This document shows, one piece after another, positions 51,401 through 60,198 of a stretch of DNA of 64,000 nt; positions within the stretch are counted from its first letter, which is position 1, and every line of letters starts with the position of its first letter. The notes beneath the pieces are model-generated. The model saw only the letters and a program-made list of their open reading frames with translations. It was not told where the DNA came from and searched no databases. Origin of the DNA: an uncultured Paracoccaceae bacterium (GTDB taxonomy: Bacteria > Pseudomonadota > Alphaproteobacteria > Rhodobacterales > Rhodobacteraceae); assembly GCA_913062865.1 (NCBI GenBank), contig CAJXWO010000008.1:1-64000 (forward strand). Reading direction: 5' to 3'. The position numbers and the translations under genes are program-made.

Positions 51401-52172
51401 TGCAGGGGTGCGCCGCACGCTGCGCTTTGCGGGACTCGACGATGGCGCGGACAATGGCCGCACCACAACCGCCGGGCCGCGCTACCCGATCGACCTGCTG
51501 ATCTCTGCGCCCAACCGGCTTTTCGTGCGCGGACGCGGCCTTGACGCCGAGCTTGGTGGCGAGTTGCGCCTGACCGGCACGACCGACGACATCGTGCCCG
51601 TCGGGCAGTTCGACCTGATCCGCGGTCGGCTCGACCTTCTGGCGCGTCGCCTGACGCTGACCGAGGGCGCGGTGCTCTTGCGGGGCAGCTTCGACCCGGT
51701 GATCCGTTTCGCCGCCGCGACCATGGTCGACGACACCGAGATCACGGTCCGTCTTGACGGGCTTGCCTCCGCGCCCGAGCTTTCCGTATCCTCGGTTCCG
51801 GACCTGCCCCAAGACGAGGCGCTGTCACTTTTCCTTTTCGGACGCGAGGCCACCTCGATCTCGCCGCTACAGGCCATTCGGCTGGCCGCCGCAATCCGTA
51901 CACTCGCGGGCAGCGGACCGGGCTTTACGGAAAATATCCGGCTCGGACTCGGGGTCGACGATTTTGATATTTCCACCGATGCGGACGGCAAAACCCAGGC
52001 CCGGGTCGGTGCCTACCTGTCGGAAAACATATATTCCGACGTGACGGTGAACAGCGAGGGCGACAGCCAGATCAACCTCAACCTCGACGTGACGCCCAGT
52101 GTCACCGTCCGCGGGCGGGTCGGGTCGGATGGCGACAGCGGCGTCGGCGTCTTCTGGGAGCGGGACTATTGA
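48429..52172 (+). CDS. tamB: TamB translocation/assembly protein
   Basis: A 1247-residue protein anchored by one N-terminal helix, with a long periplasmic part made of beta-taco repeats (about 30-1000). The C-terminal DUF490 domain has DLLISAPNRLFVRGRGLDAELGGELRLTGTTDDIVPVGQFDLIRGRLDLLARRLTLTEGAVLLRGSFDPVIRFAA and EALSLFLFGREATSISPLQAIRLAAAIRTL. It forms the inner-to-outer-membrane bridge that works with TamA. Length and layout are normal for alphaproteobacteria. Confidence 0.93.
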   Translation: MMRLGLLVLALILMPLCAMAQDRAADDRGFIQGLLEDALSGPGRSVRIEGFEGALSARATIETITVADRDGVWLTLSDVALVWTRSALLNGRIEIDEITVDRIALPRAPLPTETDLPSPEARGSFSLPDLPVSVRIDALNVGRAELGAPLFGEAAALSLSGRADLSRGTGSAELAINRLDAEGALTLDGAFDNASRQLRLDLSLDEPEGGIAVRLLGIPERPSLRLRVDGNDPITAFEARVQLATAGEERLAGTVTLQGDQTGTAGIGLDVGGDLAPVFAPAYRDFLGDSVALKARGSRSTDGALSLEDFTLRAAALRLTGSGRIAPDGWPERLALDGRIVPPEGDRVILPLPGGRSSVASVTLSGQFDAARGDSWQLTGAAQGLRSRGFSAERLAFSGAGEIGRRNERVAGTLQLNGTGLAPADPALARAIGPVLAGRIGFDWSRGAPLRLADIDLGGADYGLTGALNVSGLNGPADLVLEPDARLEARDLSRFAGLAGVDLSGSAQLGVSGSVAPLTGLLSVRFDGMTRDLATGIGPVDPLVTGEGRLALGIQRDTAGTRITPLAIVTSNGRITGEAVLRNGASRADLAVEIPDLAVALPDLSGAATLDLSARQTGDVWDVTGRTDLPGATVADLSGQITRTAENTTRAEGRISAEIGRLSAFSRVTGRSLAGSATLSASGETDLSTGAYDVDARGRTTGLRFDQPMLAPLFSGTTAFELSAARDPDGRVRIDTADLTGPGLSADLSGTIDGAQSAIDYRLSVPDLGRVVAELPGAATLTGTARRDGGPWQVAASGTGPGGLTLTTDGTVSPDGRRLDLSLSGGLPLALANPQLNGQTLSGRMRYDVTVLGPPALRSVSGRLSVAEGRVSAPALNIAVEGISGPITLAGGQARADLAGNIATGGRVTLTGPVALAAPFNADLGATITAATLRDRALYEAGLGGRVTLTGPLEGGARIGGQIALDTVELRIPQLGPSYSPLDGLRHIAPDAGVRRTLRFAGLDDGADNGRTTTAGPRYPIDLLISAPNRLFVRGRGLDAELGGELRLTGTTDDIVPVGQFDLIRGRLDLLARRLTLTEGAVLLRGSFDPVIRFAAATMVDDTEITVRLDGLASAPELSVSSVPDLPQDEALSLFLFGREATSISPLQAIRLAAAIRTLAGSGPGFTENIRLGLGVDDFDISTDADGKTQARVGAYLSENIYSDVTVNSEGDSQINLNLDVTPSVTVRGRVGSDGDSGVGVFWERDY

Positions 52173-52214
52173 TGTCCCTCGCAGCCGGGACCAAGGCGGT
52201 CTAGGTTCGGTGCC

Positions 52215-53303
52215 ATGACACGACCCGAACGCTTTGAACTTCCCGATCTGTCCGCCTTCGACACGATCATCGACGTGCGCTCACCTGCCGAATATGCCGA
52301 GGACCATGTGCCAGGCGCGATCAGCCTGCCCGCCTTGTCGGACAGCGAGCGCGCCCGCGTCGGCACGATCTACACCCAGGAAAGCCCGTTCCTGGCCCGC
52401 AAGATCGGCGCGGCACTGGTCGCGCGCAACGTGGCCAACCACCTGGACACGGCGCTGCGGGACAAGCCGGGCGACTGGCGGCCACTGGTCTATTGCTGGC
52501 GCGGCGGGCAGCGATCGGGCTCGGTTGCGACCATCCTGCGTCAGATCGGCTGGCGGGTCGAGGTCATCCCCGGAGGCTACCGCACCTATCGCCGCGCGGT
52601 GGTCGATCTTGTCCAGACAGGCCCCTTGCCCCACAGGCTTGTCCTTGTTGACGGCAATACCGGCACGGCCAAGACCGACGTCCTGACCATGCTGCACGAC
52701 CGGGGTGTGCAGACCGTCGACTTGGAAGGACTGGCCAATCACCGCGGTTCGTTCCTCGGCGCGCGGACGGGCGGGCAACCCAGCCAGAAAGCCTTTGAAA
52801 GCGCGCTTTGGACGGCGTTTCGCACGCTCGACCCGGCCCGGCCGGTATTGCTCGAGGCGGAATCGAGCAAGATCGGCGCACTCAACCTGCCGCAGGCCCT
52901 GTGGACGGCGATGAAATCAGCACCGCGCATCACGATTGGTGCCCCGGTCGCGGCGCGCGCCACCTATCTCACACAATCCTACGCCGACCTAACGGCAGAC
53001 AGTGACGCGCTGAAGGAGCGGCTGGCCCTTCTTAAGCGGCTCTGTGGCAACGAAACGGTGGCCCGATGGCAGGCCCTGGTTGACGAGGGTCGGACGGAGC
53101 AACTTGCCGCCGAACTGGTCGAACAGCATTACGATCCGGCCTATGCGCGCTCGCGCCGCAAGGAAAACCGCCCGCGACTGGCGCAGGTCGAAGCCGAAAG
53201 GCTCGATGACGCGGGGATCGCGGCTCTGGCCGACCGGATCGCGGCGTTAGTCGACAATCTCGATCTGACCGCTGCGGGCGGTGACACGCCCGATCTGGAC
53301 TGA
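52215..53303 (+). CDS. mnmH: tRNA 2-selenouridine synthase
   Basis: A 362-residue enzyme with an N-terminal rhodanese domain (TIIDVRSPAEYAEDHVPGAISLPALSD) whose catalytic Cys94 lies in VYCWRGGQRSGS, followed by a P-loop domain with DGNTGTAKTD (about 144-153). It replaces the sulfur of 2-thiouridine at the tRNA wobble position by selenium using selenophosphate. The last 57 bp overlap the 3' end of selD on the other strand. Confidence 0.93.
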   Translation: MTRPERFELPDLSAFDTIIDVRSPAEYAEDHVPGAISLPALSDSERARVGTIYTQESPFLARKIGAALVARNVANHLDTALRDKPGDWRPLVYCWRGGQRSGSVATILRQIGWRVEVIPGGYRTYRRAVVDLVQTGPLPHRLVLVDGNTGTAKTDVLTMLHDRGVQTVDLEGLANHRGSFLGARTGGQPSQKAFESALWTAFRTLDPARPVLLEAESSKIGALNLPQALWTAMKSAPRITIGAPVAARATYLTQSYADLTADSDALKERLALLKRLCGNETVARWQALVDEGRTEQLAAELVEQHYDPAYARSRRKENRPRLAQVEAERLDDAGIAALADRIAALVDNLDLTAAGGDTPDLD

Positions 53304-55415
53304 CGGTTCACCCGCGGCCTTGAGCGCCGCAAGAACCCGCGCCACTTTCTCGGAGGGGACGGCGGCCAGGAATCCGCCGGCGGTCTGCGGATCACAGAGC
53401 AACGCGCCGCGCGGGGTCTCTGGCACCGCCACCCCGGCCACCGCCGCGCGGTTTTCCGGCCAGAGGGTCGACCGCACGCCGCGCGCGGCCAACACCTTGG
53501 CCCCGGGAAGGAGCGGCACAGCGTCAAGCATGATCTTGGCCCCGACGCCGGAAGCCTCGCACAGGCCGAGAAGATGCCCGGCCAAGCCAAAGCCGGTGAC
53601 ATCGGTCAGCGCGGTCGCGGCGTCGCGCAGCACTTCGGCGGCTGCCCCCTGCGGACGCGCCATCTGGTCCCAGGTCGCCACCACGTCGACGCCACGCGCA
53701 GCCAGCTGCATCTCGGCCGCCAGAACCGTTCCGGTGCCGATGGGCCGCGTCAAGATCAACGCATCGCCAGGGCGCGCACCGGCAAGCGTGATCGCCGGGC
53801 CCTCGAGCAGACCTGTCACCGTGAACCCGAGCGTCAGCTCGGTTCCGGTGCTGCTGTGGCCGCCCACGAGGTCAGCCCCGGTGGCGGTTACCGCCCGTCC
53901 CGCCTCGGCCATGATGGCGCGCAGGGTCCGGTCCTGAAGCTCGGGTGCAAGACGCGGCAGCGTCACATGGGCCAGCACCGCCTGAGGCACCGCCCCCATC
54001 GCCCAGACATCGCCCATGGAGTGGTTTAGCGCGACGCGGGTCATCAGCACCGGGTCTTCACAGAAGGCCCGAAGATGATCGGTGCTGACCACCTGTTCGA
54101 CTCCGCCGACGCGCAGGACCGCCGCGTCATCACCGGGAAGGCTCAGCACATCCGGGCGCGCGGGCTCGGGCACCTGGGCCAGCGCTGCCACCAGCGCGCC
54201 GCGCCCGACTTTCGCACCGCACCCGCCGCATTGGGGTTTCGGCCCCATGGCCGCCCGCAGACCCCTGACCGAGTCCTTCGGCGGCTCAGGAGCGGGCATC
54301 GGCGTCAGGGCCTGGAATTGGTCCATGAATTTCCGGTCGATCCGATCCTTCCAGCGCCACATCCAGGCCCCGGACAGGGTTAGTCCGTTCTTCTCGGCGA
54401 TGGCGCGCTTGCCGCCCATCGAGACGAGCTTCAGGTAATCCTTTTGTGGACGGTAGGTCCTGCGCTGGCTGCCGGTCAGATCGGCGCGCAGGTTGGTGAA
54501 AAGCGTCGGCGCCTCGCGCACGGCAAAGACCCCGGCCTTCGGCCGCGGCGCATGGGTCAGATGGGCACAATCACCCACCGCGTAGACCGATGGGTCGGTC
54601 AGGCTGCGCAGCTGCGCATCGACCGAGATATAGCCGCGATGCAGCTCCAGCCCCGTATTGCGCAACCAGGCATGGGGTTTCGGCCCGCCCGCTCCCAAGG
54701 GGAAATCCGACACGATTTCGCGCCCGTCGTCCAGAACCACCGCATCGCCACGCACCCGTTCGACGCCCGTGTTTTCGTAAAGGGTGACCCCCATCTCGCT
54801 CAGACCGTTGCGCAGAACCCGCTGGGCCGTCGCGCCGAGGACCGCCAGCGCAGGCCCCTTATCGATCAGGCTGACACTGGGCGTGCGGCCTGCGTCCCGC
54901 AAACGGTGCGCGGCGGCCATGGCCAGTTCGACCCCCGCGACACCCGCACCGATGATCACAACCCGCGCAGGTCCTTGACCCGCCGTGAAGCGGGCCCAGG
55001 CATCGGCAAAGTCGTCCAGCGGCTTGGCAGGATGCCCATGCTCGGCAAAGCCCGGCACCTCGGGAAGCGGCGTGTGGATGCCAACGTCGAAAGAGCACAG
55101 ATCGTAACCGATCGGATCGCCGTTTTCGAGATGGATCCGACGCGCATCCGGGTCGAGGCCGAATACCCGGTCGAGCACCAGCCGCGCCCCCGCCGCCCGC
55201 GCAAGGCGCACCAGGTCGATATCCAGCGTGTCGCGGTCGTAGTGCCCCGCCACGTGCCCGGGCAGCATGCCACTATAGGCCGCCGTCGGCCCCGGCGTGA
55301 TCAGGGTCACCCGGACCCCCGCAAGCGGCTTCATCGCCCAGCGCCTCAGGACAAGGGCATGGGTGTGGCCACCGCCGACAAAGACAAGATCACGGATGAG
55401 CGGATAGGTGTGCAT
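53247..55415 (-). CDS. selD: Selenophosphate synthetase fused to an NADH-dehydrogenase-like flavoprotein
   Basis: A 722-residue fusion. Residues 1-370 are a pyridine-nucleotide disulfide oxidoreductase/NDH-2-like domain with the FAD site VFVGGGHTHALVL and the second Rossmann site VVIIGAGVAGVELAMA, ending with a VYAVGDCAHL FAD motif. Residues 385-722 are SelD, with the catalytic region QCGGCGAKVG (Cys396, Cys399, Lys402), then SLPGDDAAVLRVGG and STDHLRAF nucleotide-binding motifs. It makes selenophosphate from selenide and ATP. The flavoprotein part could reduce or deliver selenium; that is inference. No selA or selB is in the window. Confidence 0.92.
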   Translation of the reverse strand: MHTYPLIRDLVFVGGGHTHALVLRRWAMKPLAGVRVTLITPGPTAAYSGMLPGHVAGHYDRDTLDIDLVRLARAAGARLVLDRVFGLDPDARRIHLENGDPIGYDLCSFDVGIHTPLPEVPGFAEHGHPAKPLDDFADAWARFTAGQGPARVVIIGAGVAGVELAMAAAHRLRDAGRTPSVSLIDKGPALAVLGATAQRVLRNGLSEMGVTLYENTGVERVRGDAVVLDDGREIVSDFPLGAGGPKPHAWLRNTGLELHRGYISVDAQLRSLTDPSVYAVGDCAHLTHAPRPKAGVFAVREAPTLFTNLRADLTGSQRRTYRPQKDYLKLVSMGGKRAIAEKNGLTLSGAWMWRWKDRIDRKFMDQFQALTPMPAPEPPKDSVRGLRAAMGPKPQCGGCGAKVGRGALVAALAQVPEPARPDVLSLPGDDAAVLRVGGVEQVVSTDHLRAFCEDPVLMTRVALNHSMGDVWAMGAVPQAVLAHVTLPRLAPELQDRTLRAIMAEAGRAVTATGADLVGGHSSTGTELTLGFTVTGLLEGPAITLAGARPGDALILTRPIGTGTVLAAEMQLAARGVDVVATWDQMARPQGAAAEVLRDAATALTDVTGFGLAGHLLGLCEASGVGAKIMLDAVPLLPGAKVLAARGVRSTLWPENRAAVAGVAVPETPRGALLCDPQTAGGFLAAVPSEKVARVLAALKAAGEPSVQIGRVTARSGQIEIVD

Positions 55416-55502
55416 GGCAGGCCTGCTTGCTGCGGTCGCGCCTCGCTTAGCGCAAAGCGGGCGACGGCATAAGGGGCGCTGCCGTCACAGGCGGGTGAGC
55501 GC

Positions 55503-56063
55503 CTAGGGGGCGAGCCATTGACCCGTCCAGCCTGCCTCGGCCTGAAACAGGACCCGTCTGTGCAGGGTACGCCCCAGATGCAGCGCCTCGATCCACTGAA
55601 GGGCGCCATCGAGCACGGCGAAGGCGGCCGGATCGGCCTCGCGCGAAAACCCTGTCTCGTCGGCGATGGGCGTGCCGGGGGCTGGCGTGACGCCGTAGTT
55701 GCCCCGCGCCCCGTCGGGAAGGCGCGCCCACATGTCGGCCACCGCGTCGCCGCTCCGGATCGTCACGCTGACCCCTGCCCGAATCTGAAGCCGTGCCCTC
55801 GGGGCCCAGACATGCAGCGCCGCCATCGGTTGATGCCGAAGCGCACCGATCTTGGCACTGTTCAGGTCCGTGTGGATCTCGATCCGCGCGGCGCTGCGTT
55901 CGGCCGCGCGCAGGACCACCGTGCGCGCTTCGGGCAGCCCATCGGAACTGACGGTGGCCAGGACAGGGTGCCGTGCCGGGGCCTTGGCATCGGCCACGCC
56001 CCGGGTCAGCTGGCGCCACACCTCGTCAAGCATGCCCGCCTGCGTTTCGAACCACTCACTCAT
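55503..56063 (-). CDS. PNPOx-like flavin-binding protein
   Basis: A 186-residue split-barrel protein. It resembles the FMN-binding part of pyridoxamine 5'-phosphate oxidase: RHPVLATVSSDGLPEARTVVLRAAERSAARIEIHTDLNSAKIGALRHQPMAALHVW and the C-terminal LHRRVLFQAEAGWTGQWLAP. Its substrate is unknown; true PdxH carries a longer C-terminal motif that I do not see. Its start lies inside the end of the AttH-like gene, so it is part of that operon. Confidence 0.82.
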   Translation of the reverse strand: MSEWFETQAGMLDEVWRQLTRGVADAKAPARHPVLATVSSDGLPEARTVVLRAAERSAARIEIHTDLNSAKIGALRHQPMAALHVWAPRARLQIRAGVSVTIRSGDAVADMWARLPDGARGNYGVTPAPGTPIADETGFSREADPAAFAVLDGALQWIEALHLGRTLHRRVLFQAEAGWTGQWLAP

Positions 56064-57102
56064 ATCCCGTCATCTCCAGATAGCCACGTCCCCCATGGCT
56101 GCCCCTGACGCGCACAGGGCCCTCCCAATAGGGCACCGAGGTCTCCATCCACGCCTGATCGTTCATAGCCTCGACCGTCACGTCGAGTCCCCGGTCAGGC
56201 AATTCGACCTGCCATTGCACGGGCACGTCGCGCCCCGCGACTCGGGTCGTGCTCAGGGGCGTCGCGGTCAGAGCGCCATCGCCAAAGGCCGACGCCGTGC
56301 CGTCGGGCGCGATCCACGTGCCCGATGTGAACTGGCCACCATCGGTTTCGCGCAACCGAAACGCCATCAACCGCTCGCCAGTGTCCAGAACGAGCGAGAA
56401 CCAGTCCCACCCGCTCTGATTCTCTGACAGCGGCTGGGAGGACCATTCCCGGTCAAGCCACGCGCCCCCGGTCACCTCGACCGGTCCCTCGGGCAGGTTC
56501 AGCGTACCCTCGACCCGGTAGAAGGGCTGCGAGTAGTAATAGCTGGCCTGCCCTTCCGAGGACTTGACCGAATAACCGTTTTCCCCATGCCGCACGATGG
56601 GCCCTTCGGCGACGAGGTCGAGATCATAGGCGAAGTCCGGTGCGCTCGCGGTCAGGGACAGGTCCGAGATGTCGGACGTCCCCGCCATGCGCCATTCGTC
56701 GATCCAGGCGGCAAAGGGCGCGGTCTCGACCCCTGCCTGCCCGATGCCGCCCCGTGCCAGACGCTCTGCCACGAAATGTCGGTCGGGCGTGGTCAGCGCG
56801 GCGTGCCCCATCCAGATCTGCGGTGCGCTCCAGCCCTCTCCGGCTTCCGGCGCCAGCGCCGAACGGAACAGCGTCCATTGCACACCGTACTCGATGCCAT
56901 CCGCTCCGGTCAGGTTGGAGGTGAGGTACCACCATTCGATCCGGTACTCTGGATGCGCGCCATGATCTTCGGGAAACACGATCTCGGTTCCCAGCCGGGG
57001 CACGGAAAACCCCTCCGCATCCGTTCCCAAACCGGCAAAGCCTTGGGCCAAGCCCCCCAGAGGCCAGGCCGCCATCACGCAGATCATCACAAGGAACCGC
57101 AT
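56056..57102 (-). CDS. Lipocalin-like AttH/CrtC-family exported protein
   Basis: A 348-residue protein with a Sec signal (ending GGLAQG). The mature part is the AttH/CrtC double lipocalin-like fold: YRIEWWYLTSNLTGADGIEYGVQWTLFRSAL, HAALTTPDRHFVAERLAR, GYSVKSSEGQASYYYSQPFYRVEGTL and TGGAWLDREWSSQPL. CrtC hydrates carotenoids, but relatives next to an ABC pair (AttEFGH) are secreted lipid- or metabolite-binding proteins. Start at 57102. It is 9 bp after the permease gene. Confidence 0.83.
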   Translation of the reverse strand: MRFLVMICVMAAWPLGGLAQGFAGLGTDAEGFSVPRLGTEIVFPEDHGAHPEYRIEWWYLTSNLTGADGIEYGVQWTLFRSALAPEAGEGWSAPQIWMGHAALTTPDRHFVAERLARGGIGQAGVETAPFAAWIDEWRMAGTSDISDLSLTASAPDFAYDLDLVAEGPIVRHGENGYSVKSSEGQASYYYSQPFYRVEGTLNLPEGPVEVTGGAWLDREWSSQPLSENQSGWDWFSLVLDTGERLMAFRLRETDGGQFTSGTWIAPDGTASAFGDGALTATPLSTTRVAGRDVPVQWQVELPDRGLDVTVEAMNDQAWMETSVPYWEGPVRVRGSHGGRGYLEMTGYE

Positions 57103-57110
57103 CGACACCC

Positions 57111-59471
57111 CTATCTTTCTTGACTGAACACGCGCAGCAGGCTGCCCGGTTGCAGGCGTGCCATGCGCAGTGCGGGCCAGGCCGCCGCCAGGGCCGCTGC
57201 CACCAGGGCCCAGCCCCACAGCTCTACGTAGTCGGGCCAGAACAGATACATGGGCAGGCGCCAGCCGAACGCTTCTACATTGACCACCGCCAGAAGAACC
57301 CAGGCCAGCGCAAGTCCAAGGGGCAGCGACAGGACCGCCACCACCGCCGCAAGCGCCACGGCGCGCAGCAGTTCCAGCCGCGCCAGACGCCCGGTCGTGA
57401 CCCCCATTGCCCACAGCGGGGCCAATTGCGGCAGGCGCATCCCCGCAAGCGTCAGCAAGCTCATGAGGATCGCGAACCCCGCCACGGCCAGGGTCAGCAC
57501 GTTGAGCGCGCGCGTCACGGTAAAGGTCCGCTCGAAAATCCTCAGCGAGAACGCCTTGATACCCGCCTGGTCGACGACGCCGTCAGGGCCCAGCGCGAAG
57601 GTGGCGGTGATCTCCTGCGCCAGCGCCTCGGCACGTTCGGGCGGCACGCGCACCCCGAATTGCCGCGCGGCGACCTGCGGGTAGCGGTCGCGGAACGTCT
57701 CGAGCCCGACCAGCAGCTGGCCGGCTGGATTGCCATAATCGCTGTAGATGCCCAGCACCCGCTCGCCTTCGGGCAGGGTATCGCCCGGGGCCAGGGACAG
57801 GCGGCGGGACAGCTGTTCATTGATCAGAACGCCCTCGCCTTCGGCGACCCGGTCCCAAACCCCGGGAACAGCCGACAGAAGGGGCCAGTTGTCGCGGTAG
57901 GTCGGATGATCGGCCACGCCGAAGATATCCGCCGGAAGGCCCGCGATCCGGGTTTCCACGCTCACGATCGGCAGCACGGCGGTCGCCCTTGGCTCCAGCC
58001 ACGCAACGAGGTCCTGAGCCTGTCCGGCATCCTGAGCGCGCACATACAACTCGGACGCCAGCCGCTGATCGAGCCAGCCGGTAAAGGTCAGCCGAAAGCT
58101 CGACACCATGGTAGAGACGCCGATATTCGCCGCCATCGCGAGAAGAAGCGCCATGAGCGCCATCGACAGGCCGGGCACCTGTTGACGCCCGTCGGCCCAG
58201 AACCAGCGCGCCAGGGGGGCGCGGGCCGGATGCGCGGCCAGCCCCAGGATCGTGTCGAGGATCAGCGGCAGCAGCAGCGCCGCACCCACGAGCAGGCTGG
58301 CCAGCATCGCGAAACCCGCGATCAGCCCCTGTCCCGCGACGCCCAGAGCCGCCGAGAGCCCCAGGAGCAGCACACCCCCGACCGCCATCCGGCGCAACGT
58401 GCGCTGCGTGCGCAGGCGCCAGGCCTCGGGACGAGCGGTTTCGAGGATGGGCATCCGCAAGAGGCGCAACACGGCACCCGTCGCGGCAAGACCGGTGCCC
58501 AGGATTGCGATGCCCAGACCCGAAAGCCACCAGACCGGCCGCAGGCGGATCGCACCGGGCACATCCGCGCCGTAAAGGCCGCTGAGCGTGGCGGCCACAT
58601 CGGGCAAAAGCGCCGCTGCGATCGCGTATCCCAGCGCGATGCCGATGGCCCCTGCGATCAGTGCAAGGCCGAGAAGTTCCACCGCCAGAAGCCCGACGAT
58701 ATCGCGCAGCGGCACACCCAAAGCACGCAGCGTACGCACCACCGTGCGACGCTGTTCGAAGGCAAGGCTTATCGCGCTGTAGACGATGAAGATACCAACC
58801 GCGGCCGACAGCAACCCGAAAGCGGTCAGGTTCAGGTGAAAGCTGTCGGTCAGCCGGGCCACGTCGCTTTGGCCGTCGCCACCGGGCGCCCGTGCCAGTT
58901 CGGGTGACACCGTGCCCAGCTCTGCGGCGCCGCGCGGCAAGGGTCCCGTCAACACCAGGTACGATATCGCCCCCGGCCGACCCAGAAGCCCCTGGGCGAT
59001 GCCGATATCCGCATAAGCGACACCTGCGGGCACGTCTTCGGACCGCAAGAGCCGCACCTCGGCCTCGATCCTTGTGTCGGGCCCGACGACGACCGCACCG
59101 GGCGGGCGCAAAAAGGCAGACGGGTCCTCCAGATCGCCCACGGCCACGGCATTGCCCGGCGGCGCGGTCAGCGGGTCGACCCCGATCAGCCGCAGACCCT
59201 GCCAGTCGCCTTCGAGCACGGGCGACACCGGCCACCCGGCACGGCGCAGGGCGACATATGTCTGCTGATCCAAGGGGCCTTCGATCCGATCCAGCCCCGG
59301 TGCGCCGACCACGTCCGCGGCGCGGTCATAGCTGGCCCGCGCCTCGGCATTGATGGCCTGCACCCCGGACCAGAGCGCCGTGGCCAGCGCCAGTCCGGCG
59401 ATCAGCGCGAATGCCTGAAGCGGATGCCGCTTCCAATGGGACAGCAAGGCGACGAGAGCCCGGCGTTTCAT
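57111..59471 (-). CDS. FtsX-type ABC permease (AttF/AttG-like, fused)
   Basis: A 786-residue membrane protein with two FtsX-type halves: a helix at 16-36, a periplasmic domain, then helices around 215-430 including FGLLSAAVGIFIVYSAISLAFEQRRTVVRTLRALGVPLRDIVG, and a second periplasmic domain before LAVAGFAILMSLLTLAGMRLPQLAPLWAMGVT near the end. This is the normal length for a fused lipoprotein-type (ABC-4) permease. It overlaps the ATPase by ATGA. Confidence 0.88.
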   Translation of the reverse strand: MKRRALVALLSHWKRHPLQAFALIAGLALATALWSGVQAINAEARASYDRAADVVGAPGLDRIEGPLDQQTYVALRRAGWPVSPVLEGDWQGLRLIGVDPLTAPPGNAVAVGDLEDPSAFLRPPGAVVVGPDTRIEAEVRLLRSEDVPAGVAYADIGIAQGLLGRPGAISYLVLTGPLPRGAAELGTVSPELARAPGGDGQSDVARLTDSFHLNLTAFGLLSAAVGIFIVYSAISLAFEQRRTVVRTLRALGVPLRDIVGLLAVELLGLALIAGAIGIALGYAIAAALLPDVAATLSGLYGADVPGAIRLRPVWWLSGLGIAILGTGLAATGAVLRLLRMPILETARPEAWRLRTQRTLRRMAVGGVLLLGLSAALGVAGQGLIAGFAMLASLLVGAALLLPLILDTILGLAAHPARAPLARWFWADGRQQVPGLSMALMALLLAMAANIGVSTMVSSFRLTFTGWLDQRLASELYVRAQDAGQAQDLVAWLEPRATAVLPIVSVETRIAGLPADIFGVADHPTYRDNWPLLSAVPGVWDRVAEGEGVLINEQLSRRLSLAPGDTLPEGERVLGIYSDYGNPAGQLLVGLETFRDRYPQVAARQFGVRVPPERAEALAQEITATFALGPDGVVDQAGIKAFSLRIFERTFTVTRALNVLTLAVAGFAILMSLLTLAGMRLPQLAPLWAMGVTTGRLARLELLRAVALAAVVAVLSLPLGLALAWVLLAVVNVEAFGWRLPMYLFWPDYVELWGWALVAAALAAAWPALRMARLQPGSLLRVFSQER

Positions 59472-60139
59472 GCCACGATACGCCCACGGCTCAGATGCGC
59501 GACACGATCCAGACGCTCGGCCAGGCGGCGGGAATGGGTGACCATCACCAGCGCCGTGCCGGTGTCGCGCACGATCCGGAGCATCATGTCCAGCACAGCA
59601 TCGGCCCTCGGCTCGTCAAGATTGCCGGTCGGCTCGTCGGCCAGAACCAGTTTCGGCCGCGCCGCGAGAGTGCGGGCGATGGCCACGCGTTGCTGCTGCC
59701 CACCCGAAAGCGCCTCGGGATACTTGCCCAGCTGGTCGGCCACGCCGATCTGGTCGGCAAGCGTCTTCACAAGCGCGCCATCGTACCGCCCGGCAAGCTG
59801 CGCCTGAAAGGCGATATTGTCGCCCACGCTCAGGGACGGGATCAGGTTGAACTGCTGGAACACAAGCCCAACGTCGCTGCGGCGCAGCCGCGCCCGGCCT
59901 GCGTCGTCCAGCGTATCGGTGCGCAAACCGCCGATCTCGATGACACCGTCATCCGGTGCCTCCAGCCCGGCGATCAGGTGCAAGAGCGTGCTCTTGCCGC
60001 TCCCGGACTCTCCGGTCAGCGCAAGGCTCTGGCCCGCATCCAGATGCAACGAAACCCCGTTCAGGACATCGATCCTGCGGCCTGCGTCCGAAAAGCTCTT
60101 TGTCAGGTCCGAAACCCTGAGAAGCGGCGTGTCAGTCAT
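59468..60139 (-). CDS. LolD-type ABC ATPase (AttE-like)
   Basis: A 223-residue ATPase: Walker A GESGSGKST, Q-loop LVFQQFNLIPSLSVGDNIAFQ, signature LSGGQQQRVAIARTL, Walker B LVLADEPTGNLD. It is the first gene of the ATPase-permease-AttH-PNPOx operon and belongs to the same group as the ATPase at 27672. Confidence 0.92.
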   Translation of the reverse strand: MTDTPLLRVSDLTKSFSDAGRRIDVLNGVSLHLDAGQSLALTGESGSGKSTLLHLIAGLEAPDDGVIEIGGLRTDTLDDAGRARLRRSDVGLVFQQFNLIPSLSVGDNIAFQAQLAGRYDGALVKTLADQIGVADQLGKYPEALSGGQQQRVAIARTLAARPKLVLADEPTGNLDEPRADAVLDMMLRIVRDTGTALVMVTHSRRLAERLDRVAHLSRGRIVA

Positions 60140-60198
60140 ATCCCATACCTAGGACGTCGCTGGCCCGGAAAAGGGGCAAAGCGCGCAAAGACCACGTC

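Noticed and set aside
56056-57102. Carotenoid 1,2-hydratase CrtC
   Set aside because: No other carotenoid gene is close by, a secretion signal is present, and the ABC neighbours fit an AttH-type role.
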